Source: Parachlorella kessleri
Lineage: Eukaryota > Chlorophyta > Trebouxiophyceae > Chlorellales > Chlorellaceae
Length of the DNA stretch: 13,960 bases
NCBI GenBank assembly: GCA_001598975.1
Contig: BBXU01002325.1
Span: forward strand, 1-13,960
Direction of reading: 5' to 3'
Numbering within the stretch: the stretch's first letter is position 1; each line of letters opens with the position of its first letter. Under the pieces are notes generated by a model. It was not told where the DNA came from, searched no databases, and saw only the letters and a list, made by a program, of their open reading frames with translations. The translations under genes were made by a program, and so were the position numbers. This document shows positions 1 through 13,960 of the stretch, one piece after another.

Positions 1-651
1 CCCCCCACCCCACACACACACCACACGCCCCACCATCCACCCACTCCGAGACTATGGAGTTCCCAGCTGCAAAGACGTACCCAAAGGGCGTGGCTTTGTT
101 TGTGAGTAGGGTACAGGAGAACCCCTGCCTGGCCAGACTTCATCGCACTGCTGACTTGGGGTTCAGCTGAAGGCGCCAATGCACCCTGCGCTCACCCGCG
201 GCTACAAATATTCTGCCCAGGGATTTGATTTGTCAGCTAAGTTTCAAAGCATAACCCTCTGCATCAATGCACCCAATGGGGCTTGACTGACGGCTACGAC
301 AATTCGTGGCGCTCCCAGCTGAAGGGGGCACTGACAACAGCTAAAAATATTGCAGTGTGCAGCATTGTGGGCAAGGGTTGAGCAGCCCTTAACTCACTTG
401 CTTGCTCATCCTCCCTCTCAAAACACCTCCCATGTCGAGCACCCTGTGTTCCATCCTGCCAGCTACTGCACAGTGCGCAAACAACAGGTTGTTGCAACTA
501 CAACAACAACGGCATTGCAAAGCAGCACACCCAGGCCTAGCGCTCCAACAACCAGCCAAACCACAACAATTGCCACAGCACAATTCCACGGTAATGGGAT
601 ACAGTATCAGCAGCTCCACCAAGGCCTTGTTTCAAGGCGCCCCTGTCCGCC

Positions 652-678
652 TGTGTGTGTGTGTGTGTGTGTGTGTGT
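652..678. repeat. (TG)n microsatellite
   Basis: A pure TG dinucleotide run of about 27 bp. It lies in otherwise anonymous intergenic sequence. Confidence 0.95.
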
Positions 679-996
679 CGTGAAGGTGGACAATCATGAC
701 CACGGCGCCAAGCCCTGCGGTGGTAACCGGCTGACAGTGCTCATCAGGGCTAGCATGCAGGCAAAGGCGGCCATGTCACCAACAGGGTCCCTGGATGCTG
801 ACGGGCTGAAGGATTTATGCCCCTGCATGCCTGCCAATGCATGCTGATACTCACTGACGTACCTTGGGTTTAGTGATGGACCCAGAAGGGTCAGGCTCCA
901 GAGGTTAGCTGGCAACTGTTGCCTGGCAAGTAGCTTCGCCTTTATTAGACAACATGGTGCATTCCAAACTAATGTGTACTTCGCCCCCAGTGGAAA

Positions 997-1020
997 ACAA
1001 CTAGACAACTAGACAACTAG
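997..1020. repeat. ACAACTAG x3 tandem repeat
   Basis: Three perfect head-to-tail copies of the 8-mer ACAACTAG. No function is visible and no gene is adjacent. Confidence 0.9.
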
Positions 1021-2005
1021 AAGTACCTGTCTGACGACGGGCCTGCTTATATCTGTTGTGCCCATGCCCCGGCTGCAACAGGTCACCTACCGTACGGTAC
1101 GGTATACCCTTGTCAGGTTCAGCAGCCACTCAAACAGGAGTGCAGCCCTCATGCCGTGCCTTGTGGTGCTTGCAATCCAGTGAAATCAGTTCATTGTATC
1201 AAGCCAGCCAGCGGCACTCCCTACTCACTCCTGGGACCAAGGAGGGTCAGCGCCCCTAGTGAGGCACGCAACCACGGTGTAGTCCTTCCATCAAAGGTAG
1301 ACAGCTCAACCATCCCTGCGCCCGGAGCCCTGTTATAACGATCTGAAACAACTTGGAATCGACGTAATATCGCAGTCCCGTATACATCACCAATCAAAAA
1401 GAAGAAGAAGAAGACAACTCAACAAGGAGTGACTCTGTTCGAACAACAGATAATCGTTGCACATATAAGTGCTGTTCAAGGTGCTGCTCAAGGTATCCGA
1501 TCCGGTAAGGAACCCCTTGACATGATGACAGGCCCTGACATCTGATGACAGGCTGGATCGGGAGGAGTTTCTGACAGCCAGGAAGAATGCCACCGCCTCC
1601 ACTACAGTCTGAGTAGATCAGAAGGAGTTGAGCAGTGTGCCAGCTTTCGAGAGCTGATCCTGAAATACTGCACCCACCCCCTGCCTTGCTTGCAAGGGAG
1701 CAGCTCAGTGAGAAGTGTCAGTGAGGACTGCAGTTACTTGCGAGAAGCTGCAGGCACCATCGGCCTTGCAGACTCACCTGGATGGTACCAACAGTGTGTG
1801 GCAATGAGTTTGGATGCAGCTGACCAATAATATCCATGACGATTTGCTTGCAAGGACCAGGGCACATTCACGCTGGTAGGGTCACAAGGCTCGCTTCAAC
1901 AATCAACAAATGTACCCCTGGCGTAAGCTTTAGACCAAACCAGCTGTCTTCCTCCTCTCCACACGGGCTATGACAAGTGTACAAAAACAGGGTTCCCAGT
2001 GGGGT

Positions 2006-2021
2006 GGTGTTTAATAACACC
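2006..2021 (-). terminator. Histone 3' stem-loop of the H4 gene
   Basis: On the minus strand the sequence is GGTGTTATTAAACACC: a 6-bp stem GGTGTT/AACACC with a 4-nt ATTA loop, 42 bp after the H4 stop codon. The size and spacing match the stem-loop that ends replication-dependent histone mRNAs. The same element, including the flanks CCGG before it and ACCCC after it, follows the H3 gene at 3530-3545. That conservation makes a chance hairpin unlikely. Confidence 0.93.
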
Positions 2022-2063
2022 GGTTTGGGTTTGTTGTTGCTCTTTAGGAGACAGCCAGGCCGC

Positions 2064-3484
<1,421 letters not shown>

Positions 3485-3529
3485 GCGCCAGAGCTATTGT
3501 GCTACCCAAGTAGCATACAAGAACCAACC

Positions 3530-3545
3530 GGTGTTAATTAACACC
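3530..3545 (+). terminator. Histone 3' stem-loop of the H3 gene
   Basis: GGTGTTAATTAACACC, a 6-bp stem with an AATT loop (the whole element is palindromic), lies 45 bp after the H3 stop. Its stem and flanks match the H4 element at 2006-2021. Confidence 0.93.
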
Positions 3546-3879
3546 ACCCCTTTGGAAAGCAGTCACTGTGGGGTTCCCGGCAACATTATGGTATATCTTT
3601 TCAACCTGTGCGGAGGTAGTGCCTTCAGAAGCCGACTAAGCAACGTCCTCATACTACGTTTGCTCTGTTATACGTTCTGTTGCACTTGCTTTGACAATAA
3701 CAGGTCATTAGGGCACAAAATCCTCACAATTTGACACTGTGCTGACAAACACAGCGCATTCGCAACCTTATTCTGGAACATGGCAGTACGATGTTCCAAT
3801 GAGCAGTATGTCAAGGCTTACTGGATCCTTCACAACTCAAAGCGCCTCCATTCCTGTTGCTGCCTGGGTTCGCGTACAG
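3546..3879. other. Convergent 3' flank between H3 and the desaturase-like gene
   Basis: These 334 bp separate the H3 stem-loop from the stop codon of the minus-strand gene. They are less GC-rich than the exons and show no open frame with family resemblance. I found no TGTAA on the minus strand, so the polyadenylation site of the desaturase-like gene is not assigned. Confidence 0.6.
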
Positions 3880-6800
3880 TCAAACAAGTGGCCAGTCACT
3901 CAGCACACGCTCTGCCGTCAGCTTGCCACTGATGAGGCACAGGGGCACCCCGTTGCCAGGCCGGGAGGAGGCACCCACGAAATACAAACCCTTTATCCTG
4001 GAGTCTTTGCTGCCAGGCCTGCACAGCAGGACATGGGAACTAGGTATCCTGGAAAAATGTACAGAGACAGTATCAGGTCTCAACATCACCGATGTTGGGT
4101 ACACGTGCCCAGGCCCCACCTTTATCAAGCCAACCACCTCTCCTCCTGGACCTTTAAATTGAAATCTTGGGCTTCCGTCCTATGCAACCCTACCTTAACA
4201 AACACTTGGAGTGTGGGGGAACAGCGAGTACACAAACTTGGTATGGTTTGGCAAGCCGGCCTTGCATAAGCTGACCAGGGTTGGGAGCCCCTGAGGTGAG
4301 GTGAGGGGCAGACACACAGAAGGCAGAGCTGCGTACCTGAACACTGAGAGCTGGTCCAGCCCATGTGCAAGCCCAAAGGCAGCCCCATGGCGCAGTCCAT
4401 ACCGCTGGGTCCACTGGTCAGGGGTGATGACCAACTCATGACTGATGCTCGCCTCAATGTCCCCCACCCCGCTCTCCTTGAAGGCCTGTAGCACCCGCTG
4501 CCTGCCTGCTGCCACCAGGTCAGGGTAGTCACCTGCAGCATGCAGACTGGCACTGGCCCCTCAGCTACAAGTAGCCACAGCATGGCTAGGTTACACCAAC
4601 CGCAAACGCTCATGTGTTCGTCGCTTTATAGAGCACAGCCCATTGCAGTTGCTACCGGAGCACACAGTTAGCGCGCTAACCGTCCACCAACTCATGGGAT
4701 GCCCATCTCACCACTCCGCTGTTGCATGTTGGCAACAGGCAGCAGCACCATGACTGAGTCACAACCCTCAGGCGCTGCTGAGGGGTCAGTCCTGGCGGGG
4801 ACGTGGCAGTAGAAATTGGGTCGCCGGCACAGCTGCGCTGGAGTGGCAGCGGGCACCCAAGACTGCTTGTAGTCATCTGCAAGGGCCAGCAGCAGGCTAC
4901 AGGTCGACCACCTCAATGGGCAGCCTGCCTGTATGCCATCGATTTCTTGCACTTTTTCCCGAAAAAACGACTGACACCACCTCAGCATCATGCTGGGGTT
5001 CGTGGGAGGCCTGACGATGCCGTGCAGCCCTGTGCTCAGGACCCAAACAAGTGCGTGGAAGGCTTTCTTACCTGACCCTGGGCGAACCCTAGCCAACGAC
5101 AGTCATCAGTACATGTGCGTTGCTGTCTTGAGGCGCAAGCTGCACCCAGGCATGCCTCATCAACCTGTTCGTGCACCAGGCCTCACTGCACACATGCGCT
5201 CATCTCATAAGCACGCTTTCACCTGAGAGGAAGACATTGTGATGTCTCAGCCGCTCCAGCCGCCGGTCTACACACCAGTTGAAGGATATCACGCCAGTGC
5301 TGTATTGTAGGCCGCCCAGCTGCTTGGACTTGTCCCGAGCATACTCCTGCAGTTTGGTGCGGCCAGTCGTGGCATGGCTGCTCGTGCTAGTGGTGCCGGC
5401 ATCCTTGCTGCTTATGCTACTGCTGTCGCTGCCAGCACTACGATGCAGCTGGGCCATGCTGGCGCCGTTTGGTAGCAGCAGCTCATACGCCGCTGGCAGG
5501 TCTCTGCAGGTAACAACAAGCTAAGTTTGCCTGTTCCAGCCATGCAGCTGCCAGCAGTGCTAGAGACCAGTCCCTCACTGCTCAAGCCCAACCAACATAC
5601 TGCGTTTACTTAGCGCCCCGTGCACCTGGTACCGTACCACCTGTCCTGCTTTCTTGCTGCTCCTCCAAGCCAGCCCTCACCACCGCTCACCTGTTGCACA
5701 CCACTGCTCTGGCCGGCAGGATGTCCCCATTACTCAGCTGCACGCCAGTGGCGGCGCCACCGGCCGGGTCAGTAAGAATCCTGACTACCTCACAGTCAGT
5801 CTTGATGCGGGCACCACATGCCTGTGCTGCTGCAGCCAGACCCTTCACCACCTGCAGAGAGATGAAAAGCAGTGGCACTGGCAAACAAGGAGAAAGCATG
5901 ACCTCCCTGAGAGTGCCGCTGTGCCACAACAGCAGGCAGGCAGCTGGGTTGTGGGCCTCACGCGCGCACAATGGCAGCGGCCAGCATGAGGCGTGCACAG
6001 CAGACTTCACAGTAGAAGCAAGTACAGACAGTAAGCAGCCGTACAGTTGTGAAAGGTCTCCCAAGGTTTCATGCGCAGAGGTGATGGCACCATGCGGCTG
6101 CAAAGGTGTGCTACAAAATTTCCAGGTGCAACGGTGAAGTAGCCAATCAGCTTCCCACAGCCCACGCCCACCTGGCCAAAGCCGCCCAGGGGATACCACA
6201 CCCCATCCGTCAGCTCAGTGCCAGCCAGCAGAGAGAAGACGGCGGGGGCAGTGTAGGGGGTGAGGCCCACATATAGGTCCTGGAAAGTGAACATGGCACG
6301 GAGCCGGGGGTCCCTGAAGAAGCGCTTGAGCCTGCACTGCACCCAAAAGCAGCTAGGCTGCCGGGTCAGGGACATTGCAGGGTTGGGAGGAAGCAACATG
6401 GCCCCGCGTTATCAGCTGCTGCATAAGCTTCCAGTGGCCTCTGCGCAGCCTTACCATGCATGGAAGCCTTCCTGACCCTCAGGCCCCTACCACCTTAAAT
6501 CTGTTTGACTACCTGAGCTTGCGGGCCCTGGAGCGACTCAGGAGACAGCAGAAACATCCAGGTGGGCAGCGGCTCAAGCACAGCAACCAGTCACTGCTAG
6601 TGGCACTGCAGGCACCCGCACTGATATAAGCCTCCGCAGCAGAAGCACAGACACCGCTCCCCACACGCCCCACAGCACATGCCCCCAGTCTGCCCCCCAG
6701 CTAACCGCCACATGCTGACCTGGCATCATGGGGCGCCAGCAGGTCCAGCAGGTTGATTTGGGGCAGCAGCGGCAGCAGGGCGGCTCCCAGGGCCCTGGCG

Positions 6801-8500
6801 TCCGACAAGCTGTTGAAGTCGCGTTCGATGAAGTTGGGCATCCCCATGTCCAGGGAGGCCCGGGCCATGGCCACAAAGCGGCGGAAGGCCTCGCCTGCTC
6901 ATTTGCACACCCCCAGGCGGGTGGGTGTGGGTGGTGCTGTTAGCAGCACAAGGGCATGTACATATTGCAAGACGGTATCGTGCCTACCTGGTCACATAGA
7001 CATTGCAGTCTCCTTGGATGTTATTAAGGTACGGATGTGGATATGAGCAACAGCTAGCCTGGATGGCTGCAGGGTTGAGCATTGCAGCAACTGCATGTGC
7101 AGGCGTCCTCTTTGCAAGGTGGGGGCCACAAGCCTGGACAAGGACAGCAGTTGCAACCGAGGGTGTCCCAAGCCTTCCGTTCCCTACTGCGCAACCCAAC
7201 TGATGCGACGCACCCTTCCCCTCCTTACCCCAGAGTTTCACCCCCCAGCTCCACCGCCTATACTGCCTTCAGTAGAAGCATCATTTTTCAGCAGGCCTAG
7301 GTGCAAACCCCGCCCCAAAACCCAACCTGCTCATGCTTCAGACAATGCAGACCATGCAGACGGCATCCCCGCCTATGCGCACCTGCCCCCCGCTCCACAC
7401 GCTCCAGCTGCTCAGCCATAGCGTCGTGGTCATTCAGCAGGTCAAGGTGTGTGCCATCCCCAAACCACACCCGGTAGGCAGCTGGCTCCACCCTCTTTAT
7501 GGTCACATGCTCCTCTAGCCGGCTCCCCAGGGCCTGGAAAGCCTGCAATGACATCCAACACAGCCTCCATAGATTGCTGAGCTGGAGGTATGCTGGTCTA
7601 GAGTGGTGCAAAGCGAGTGCTACACTACAATGGCGGTGTTCGTGGAGGACCCCACAGGGGTTCAACATCAGGGGTTGAGGGTAAGCAGCGGCCCGCAGCA
7701 AAGTATTTCTGTAGTCGGGCCTCTCCCAACCAATCTCACCTCCTTGTATTTGTCAGGGAAAAGCAGCAGCGACGGTCCCGTGTCGAACCTGCACCCGCCC
7801 AGCTCCACTGACTGGGCGCGGACGCCCACCTGCAGATCTCACCCACAAGCCAGGCAAGGGAGATGATGGGTCGGGTGCACACTTACTTGAACAGCGCTCT
7901 GCCGGCTGCCTGCCAGGTAACCCACCGTCGATGAGCCCTGTTCAGAGTAAGAGCACACCTTGCATCCAGTACAGGCAGCTCACATGTTCCTATCAAATGT
8001 TTGCAGCCGCCACTAACCAGCTTGCAGAGGAAACGAGAGGCTGTCAGTCTAAGTAGGACAGGCGGCCCCCAGGACCTCCCAACCCCACTCGACCCAAAAG
8101 TTCTGAACCAACATATATTTCGCCCACTCTCCACAAATACCTCGCCGTTCTTCTCCAGCACCGTCACGCTGAGCCCAGCCTTTGCTAGCCGCCCTGCCGT
8201 GGCAAGCCCCCCAACCCCTCCGCCAATGACTATTACGTCCACTGTTGCTGCTGCTGCTGCTGTGCCGGGGTTAGCGGCAGCTGCTGCTGCCGGTGGTGGT
8301 GCCTGGGATGCACACCTGGTGGTCGTTGATGGGCGCCTTCTGGGCGTCTGTATGTTGGTGTCAGCACAGTGCTGGTGTAGATGAGGGCATTGGTCGAAAC
8401 CCCACTTGGTGCGTCGTGAAACCACAGGCCCTGCCATCTGAACCCTCCATGGCCTCCATGTCCCCTTGTGGAAGGCTGTCCCAACTAATTTTCCCGGCAT
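3880..8500 (-). CDS. CrtI/phytoene-desaturase-like FAD-dependent oxidoreductase, ten exons
   Basis: Probable plastid flavoprotein acting on a carotenoid or other polyene; the substrate is unknown. Exons: 8500-8141, 7829-7740, 7542-7383, 6894-6720, 6331-6172, 5851-5691, 5503-5223, 4876-4712, 4532-4337, 4018-3880. All introns are GT-AG and the sum is 1887 nt (628 aa plus TGA). Residues 1-85 look like a transit peptide ending in an Ala-rich linker; VIVIGGGVGGLATAGRL (about 89-105) is the dinucleotide-binding fold. Then come RFDTGPSLLLFPD, the CrtI-type block FRDPRLRAMFTFQDLYVGL...DGVWYPLGGF, FYCHVPARTDPSAAPEG, and the C-terminal GLYFVGASSRPGNGVP (593-608). These resemble bacterial/fungal CrtI (Al-1-like) more than plant CRTISO. 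A Ser/Thr-rich insertion spans about 393-419, and the usual GGR after the first exon reads GVR (VGVRAQS). The start at 8500 is the least certain part. Confidence 0.87.
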
Positions 8501-8779
8501 ACCGCAATCACAGGCAACATCGATTACGCAGACTGTTTTCTTGACCGTACTAGTGAGCCTAGATCACGTGATATCAAGAGTCTTGTTAGTAGCCGCCTTA
8601 GTCTGTTTATCCGGCGGGAGCGAAACCAATCTCGTCTTCTTTGTCAGTTCCGCATGAGACAAGTGCAATCGTCTTGCAAGCTGTTCTCTACAGGTCCCGG
8701 GAAGCTTGTTGGAGCTGCGTCCAACGCCTGCCGCTCCTTCCGGGTTTGATTGCCGGGTGCTTGCGCGCCTTGTATCACA
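8501..8779. promoter_or_regulatory. Bidirectional promoter region of the desaturase-like and PBGD genes
   Basis: About 279 bp separate the two inferred start codons, which point away from each other. The interval contains one perfect G-box palindrome (8563-8572). I see no clear TATA box for either gene, and transcript starts are unknown. Confidence 0.65.
8563..8572. promoter_or_regulatory. G-box palindrome ATCACGTGAT
   Basis: A perfect 10-bp palindrome around CACGTG (8565-8570), centrally placed between two divergent genes. In plants and algae CACGTG cores bind bZIP and bHLH factors, often in light-regulated tetrapyrrole and carotenoid genes. Function here is inference from the motif and its position. 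Confidence 0.6.
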
Positions 8780-12672
<3,893 letters not shown>

Positions 12673-13284
12673 ACGTGCCAGTGAGCTGTGTCGCCAGCGT
12701 GAGACTGGTCGGGCCGCCTGGGCTGCGCTGTGCAACGAGGAGGGCTAGCCATATGAAAAGTGTGGCACCAGGGGGACCAATAGAGAGGCTTGGCGACATC
12801 ATTCAGATCAGGGCCGGCCTCTGGGAAGGTGCCTTGGAGGTGGTTGTTGGTGGTGGTAGGGAAGGAGAGTGCAAATGCAGCATGGCTGGGGTTGAAGGGC
12901 ATGAATGGCGAGGGGGTAGGACCGGCTGCGGGGAAGGTAACTGGCACTGTTAAGAGAAGACCTTATGGCTGAGTGGCGTCGGGGAGGCAGCTGCAGGCAT
13001 AGAGATGTGACTTACCTGTGAGCTGGGTGTTTGGTAGTGAACGGACGACCGGTCAATGTATTGCACAAGCGATTGGTGTGTATGGCGTGTACTCTTTAGT
13101 GTTTACGTGCCTGTCGGGCGGCAGGCTGCTTAGCTCCCGAACTAGAAATTGCTTCCATTATAGGGTTCAGGGTTGCAGTATCAAGTTTTCCTTTGGTGGC
13201 ACATCTAGCCCCATCTATACACATCGGCCAGGGTATGGTTGCCCCTCATTCGGGGTGGTTCATGCGCAGGGGTGTATGAGCCTC

Positions 13285-13347
13285 TGTACAGACTCTGTAC
13301 AGACTCTGTACAGACCTCTGTACAGACTTCTGTACAGACTCTGTACA
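13285..13347. repeat. Six-copy TGTACA array, 11-12 bp period
   Basis: TGTACA begins at 13285, 13296, 13307, 13319, 13331 and 13342, in a unit close to CTGTACAGACT. The spacings are 11, 11, 12, 12 and 11 bp, near one turn of the DNA helix. Each copy is palindromic and holds a GTAC core. The array lies about 610 bp after the PBGD stop, before the putative poly(A) signal. Confidence 0.95.
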
Positions 13348-13388
13348 GATCTGATCACATATGTGAGGTATAAGGCATATGATGCAGT

Positions 13389-13393
13389 TGTAA
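13389..13393 (+). terminator. Candidate TGTAA polyadenylation signal of PBGD
   Basis: TGTAA is the usual poly(A) signal of chlorophycean nuclear genes, and this is the first plus-strand copy I find after the stop codon at 12672. It implies a 3' UTR of roughly 730 nt, long but not rare in such algae. A five-base match alone is weak evidence. Confidence 0.5.
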
Positions 13394-13587
13394 CAAACAA
13401 GCGGCCCCTTCTGTGAAGCAGTTAGCAGTCCAGGGTTATGTGTTGTGCCATCTGATGAGGGAGCGGAAGCTCCCAGGTCAGACAAGCACCAGCCTTGCGC
13501 ATGCCACCTTTGCAGTCTGTCCACTTTGTAGCATGCACTGGGTCCATGGCCGGCAGGGTTTGCCACCTGAACCAAATGGCCGGGAAT

Positions 13588-13627
13588 GGCATGCCTTGCA
13601 AGGCAATGCAATTGCATGCAATTGCAT
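13588..13627. repeat. Cluster of perfect palindromes
   Basis: GGCATGCC (13588-13595), GCCTTGCAAGGC (13593-13604), and two overlapping copies of ATGCAATTGCAT that together form a 22-bp perfect palindrome (13606-13627) follow one another almost without a gap. No gene boundary is visible nearby. Confidence 0.9.
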
Positions 13628-13960
13628 GGGTGACCATGTACACAGTCGTTCATCCTCTGTCAGCACTACAGCGACCATTCACAACTCACCGATACACAAA
13701 TTGCATCTGCATTGCCGCATAGGTTTGATGCCTGCCATGCCTCAGCCACAAGCTTAGAGAACCCTTCTACGCACGCAATTCGTTAATCGAGTCCAGTGTC
13801 AGTATAGTTCAGCCCTATCTCCTCCCTGTTCGCACTACACCTGCCACCCTTACTCATATTCCAATACAGTCTGCACCAGTGGCTGCCTGCTTAGGGGGGC
13901 AGAAAGGCCATGCTAACCGCCGTCGCGCCGCCTGGCTGGCTGGTTATTGGCCTGCCTGGC

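Larger units (their letters stand above)
1..2005. other. Intergenic region, no gene recognised
   Basis: No open frame here has a recognisable domain, consistent codon bias or family resemblance, unlike the strongly G/C-ending exons further on. The stretch holds a CA-rich start (1-30), a GT microsatellite (652-678), a threefold 8-bp repeat (997-1020), a short palindrome TACCGTACGGTA (1088-1099) and a GAA run near 1401. One frame from about 1393 to 1545 is open and begins with a lysine run, but I do not recognise the product. The part next to 2006 is probably 3' flank of the H4 gene. An undetected gene or a decayed transposon cannot be excluded by eye. Confidence 0.6.
12673..13960. other. 3' UTR and flank of PBGD, no further gene recognised
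   Basis: No frame downstream of the PBGD stop shows family resemblance or G/C-ending codon bias. The region holds a possible poly(A) signal (13389), an array of TGTACA motifs (13285-13347) and a cluster of perfect palindromes (13588-13627). A neighbouring gene may begin beyond the right edge. Confidence 0.6.

Noticed and set aside
350..847. 165-codon open frame on the plus strand
   Set aside because: It runs through a GT microsatellite giving a Val/Cys run, has no recognisable domain and lacks the codon bias of the real exons.
1393..1545. Open frame beginning with a lysine run, possibly a protein fragment
   Set aside because: No start codon, domain or family resemblance could be named; the lysines come from a GAA repeat.
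6513..6536. Possible 15- or 24-nt microexon in the desaturase-like gene (reading RARKL) between exons 4 and 5
   Set aside because: It has plausible AG and GT borders and keeps the frame, but joining exon 4 directly to 6331 also keeps the frame and gives HDARLKRFFRDPRLRAMF, which fits the family length better.
13285..13347. CRISPR-like array
   Set aside because: The units are 11-12 bp and contiguous with no spacers, in a eukaryotic nuclear context.
13246..13653. Minus-strand frame with a repeated SVQ peptide
   Set aside because: It is produced by the TGTACA array read in antisense and has no family resemblance.

Overview
The window looks like nuclear DNA of a green alga, most likely a chlorophycean. 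The evidence is: genes split by many short GT-AG introns with nearly invariant CAG acceptors; strongly G/C-ending codons in the exons; GT/GGTGGG-rich introns; a plastid-type tetrapyrrole enzyme with an N-terminal targeting extension; a TGTAA-type poly(A) signal candidate; and a divergent H3/H4 pair whose 3' ends carry replication-type histone stem-loops. The H3 tail reads KSAPATGG, which, as I remember the volvocine H3 tail (KTPATGG), argues against Chlamydomonas or Volvox themselves. Species identity is inference.

Layout. Bases 1-2005 hold no gene I can recognise, only microsatellites and short repeats. Bases 2006-3545 are a divergent histone H4 (minus) / H3 (plus) pair around a 371-bp shared promoter. 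Each gene has one intron, and each ends in a 6-bp-stem, 4-nt-loop histone hairpin. Bases 3880-8500 (minus) carry a ten-exon gene for a CrtI/phytoene-desaturase-like FAD oxidoreductase (628 aa in my model), with its 3' end facing that of H3. Bases 8780-12672 (plus) carry a seven-exon gene for plastid porphobilinogen deaminase (hydroxymethylbilane synthase, 360 aa). Bases 12673-13960 are 3' UTR and flank, with a TGTACA array and a cluster of palindromes.

The two metabolic genes start head to head about 280 bp apart around a perfect G-box. One belongs to the chlorophyll/heme pathway and the other to a carotenoid-type desaturase family, so a shared light- or stress-responsive promoter is an attractive inference.

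The most unusual signal is inside the porphobilinogen deaminase gene. Its introns contain copies of the flanking exon ends. Intron 3 has two near-perfect 115-bp repeats, each starting with the last 21 coding bases of exon 3 plus its 5' splice site. Intron 2 has two older copies of the exon 2 tail. Introns 5 and 6, and perhaps 4, hold decayed copies of their upstream exon tails, and a copy of the head of exon 4 lies 122 bp upstream of the real one. I read this as repeated local duplication across exon-intron borders, creating decoy splice sites. All exon models come from reading frame, splice consensus and remembered family motifs; no alignment was run.
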